Of a stretch of 5,855 nucleotides of DNA, positions 5,707-5,855 are shown in pieces. Source of the DNA: JAUSIF01 sp036556265 (lineage in GTDB: Bacteria; Pseudomonadota; Alphaproteobacteria; Rhizobiales; Xanthobacteraceae); NCBI GenBank assembly GCA_036556265.1, contig DATBJU010000097.1:1-5855 (forward strand), read 5' to 3'. The notes under the pieces were generated by a model, which was given only the letters and a program-made list of their open reading frames with translations, searched no databases and was not told the origin of the DNA. Both the position numbers and the translations under genes were made by a program. The number at the start of each line of letters is the position of its first letter. The stretch's first letter is position 1.

Positions 5707-5855
5707 TTACTTTGCCCGCTCCACCAGTGAATACCGCTCGTCCGCCGCCAGCACCTCGGCGACCGGCAGCCCCAGCTCTTTGCGCACGATGTTGGTGCCG
5801 AGGGCGAGCGCAACCATCTTGTAGTAGGCGTGGCGCCGGCTCATGCCCTCACGTC
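5707..5855 (-). CDS. C-terminal end of an unrecognised protein, cut by the window edge
   Basis: Reading from the right edge on the minus strand, the frame is open for 48 codons and ends at TAA (5709-5707). Nearly all codons end in G or C, as in the confident genes, which supports real coding sequence. The visible residues include the stretch ALALGTNIVRKELGLPVAEV and end in YSLVERAK; they look like soluble, amphipathic helices with no membrane segment. I do not recognise a family. Most likely this is the C-terminus of a longer protein. An internal ATG (5844-5842) could begin a 45-residue protein, but a GAGG only about two bases upstream is badly spaced. Same strand as the operon, 93 bases ahead of the DoxX gene, so it may be an upstream operon member. 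Confidence 0.5.
   Translation of the reverse strand, partial: REGMSRRHAYYKMVALALGTNIVRKELGLPVAEVLAADERYSLVERAK

Overview
This is a GC-rich, almost fully coding bacterial fragment (roughly 60% GC by eye, with strong G/C preference at third codon positions). Tight gene packing, ATGA-type overlap, a GTG start and families common in Proteobacteria suggest a soil or environmental proteobacterium, possibly an alphaproteobacterium. No rRNA or other taxonomic marker is present, so this assignment is weak. I see no mobile element, CRISPR array, tRNA or rRNA.

Layout. The left edge (1-804, + strand) holds all but the N-terminus of an NmrA-type, SDR-related NAD(P)-binding oxidoreductase. It converges on a minus-strand block with only 8 bases between the two stop codons. 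The minus-strand block, read from right to left, is: the C-terminal end of an unrecognised protein (5707-5855); a 93-base gap; a small DoxX-like four-helix membrane protein (5230-5613); a Gfo/Idh/MocA dehydrogenase (4173-5198); an EboE-like, xylose-isomerase-type TIM-barrel protein (2948-4144); a beta-hydroxyacid dehydrogenase of the 3-hydroxyisobutyrate dehydrogenase family (2054-2935); and a fold-type I PLP aminotransferase of the MocR/2-aminoadipate type (813-2057). The gaps from the DoxX gene onward are 31, 28, 12 and -4 bases, so these five genes are very probably one operon.

How the genes may work together (inference). Two dehydrogenases, a TIM-barrel enzyme that looks like a sugar isomerase or epimerase, and an aminotransferase could handle one small polar metabolite such as a sugar, a cyclitol, or a hydroxy or amino acid. 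The mix resembles rhizopine/inositol-type catabolic clusters, which also combine a Gfo/Idh dehydrogenase with a TIM-barrel protein, but the individual proteins here are not the classical ones. The most notable points are an EboE-type protein without recognisable ebo neighbours, and a 9-bp RNA hairpin capped by a UUCG tetraloop that covers the stop codon of the DoxX gene. The substrate cannot be named from sequence alone.
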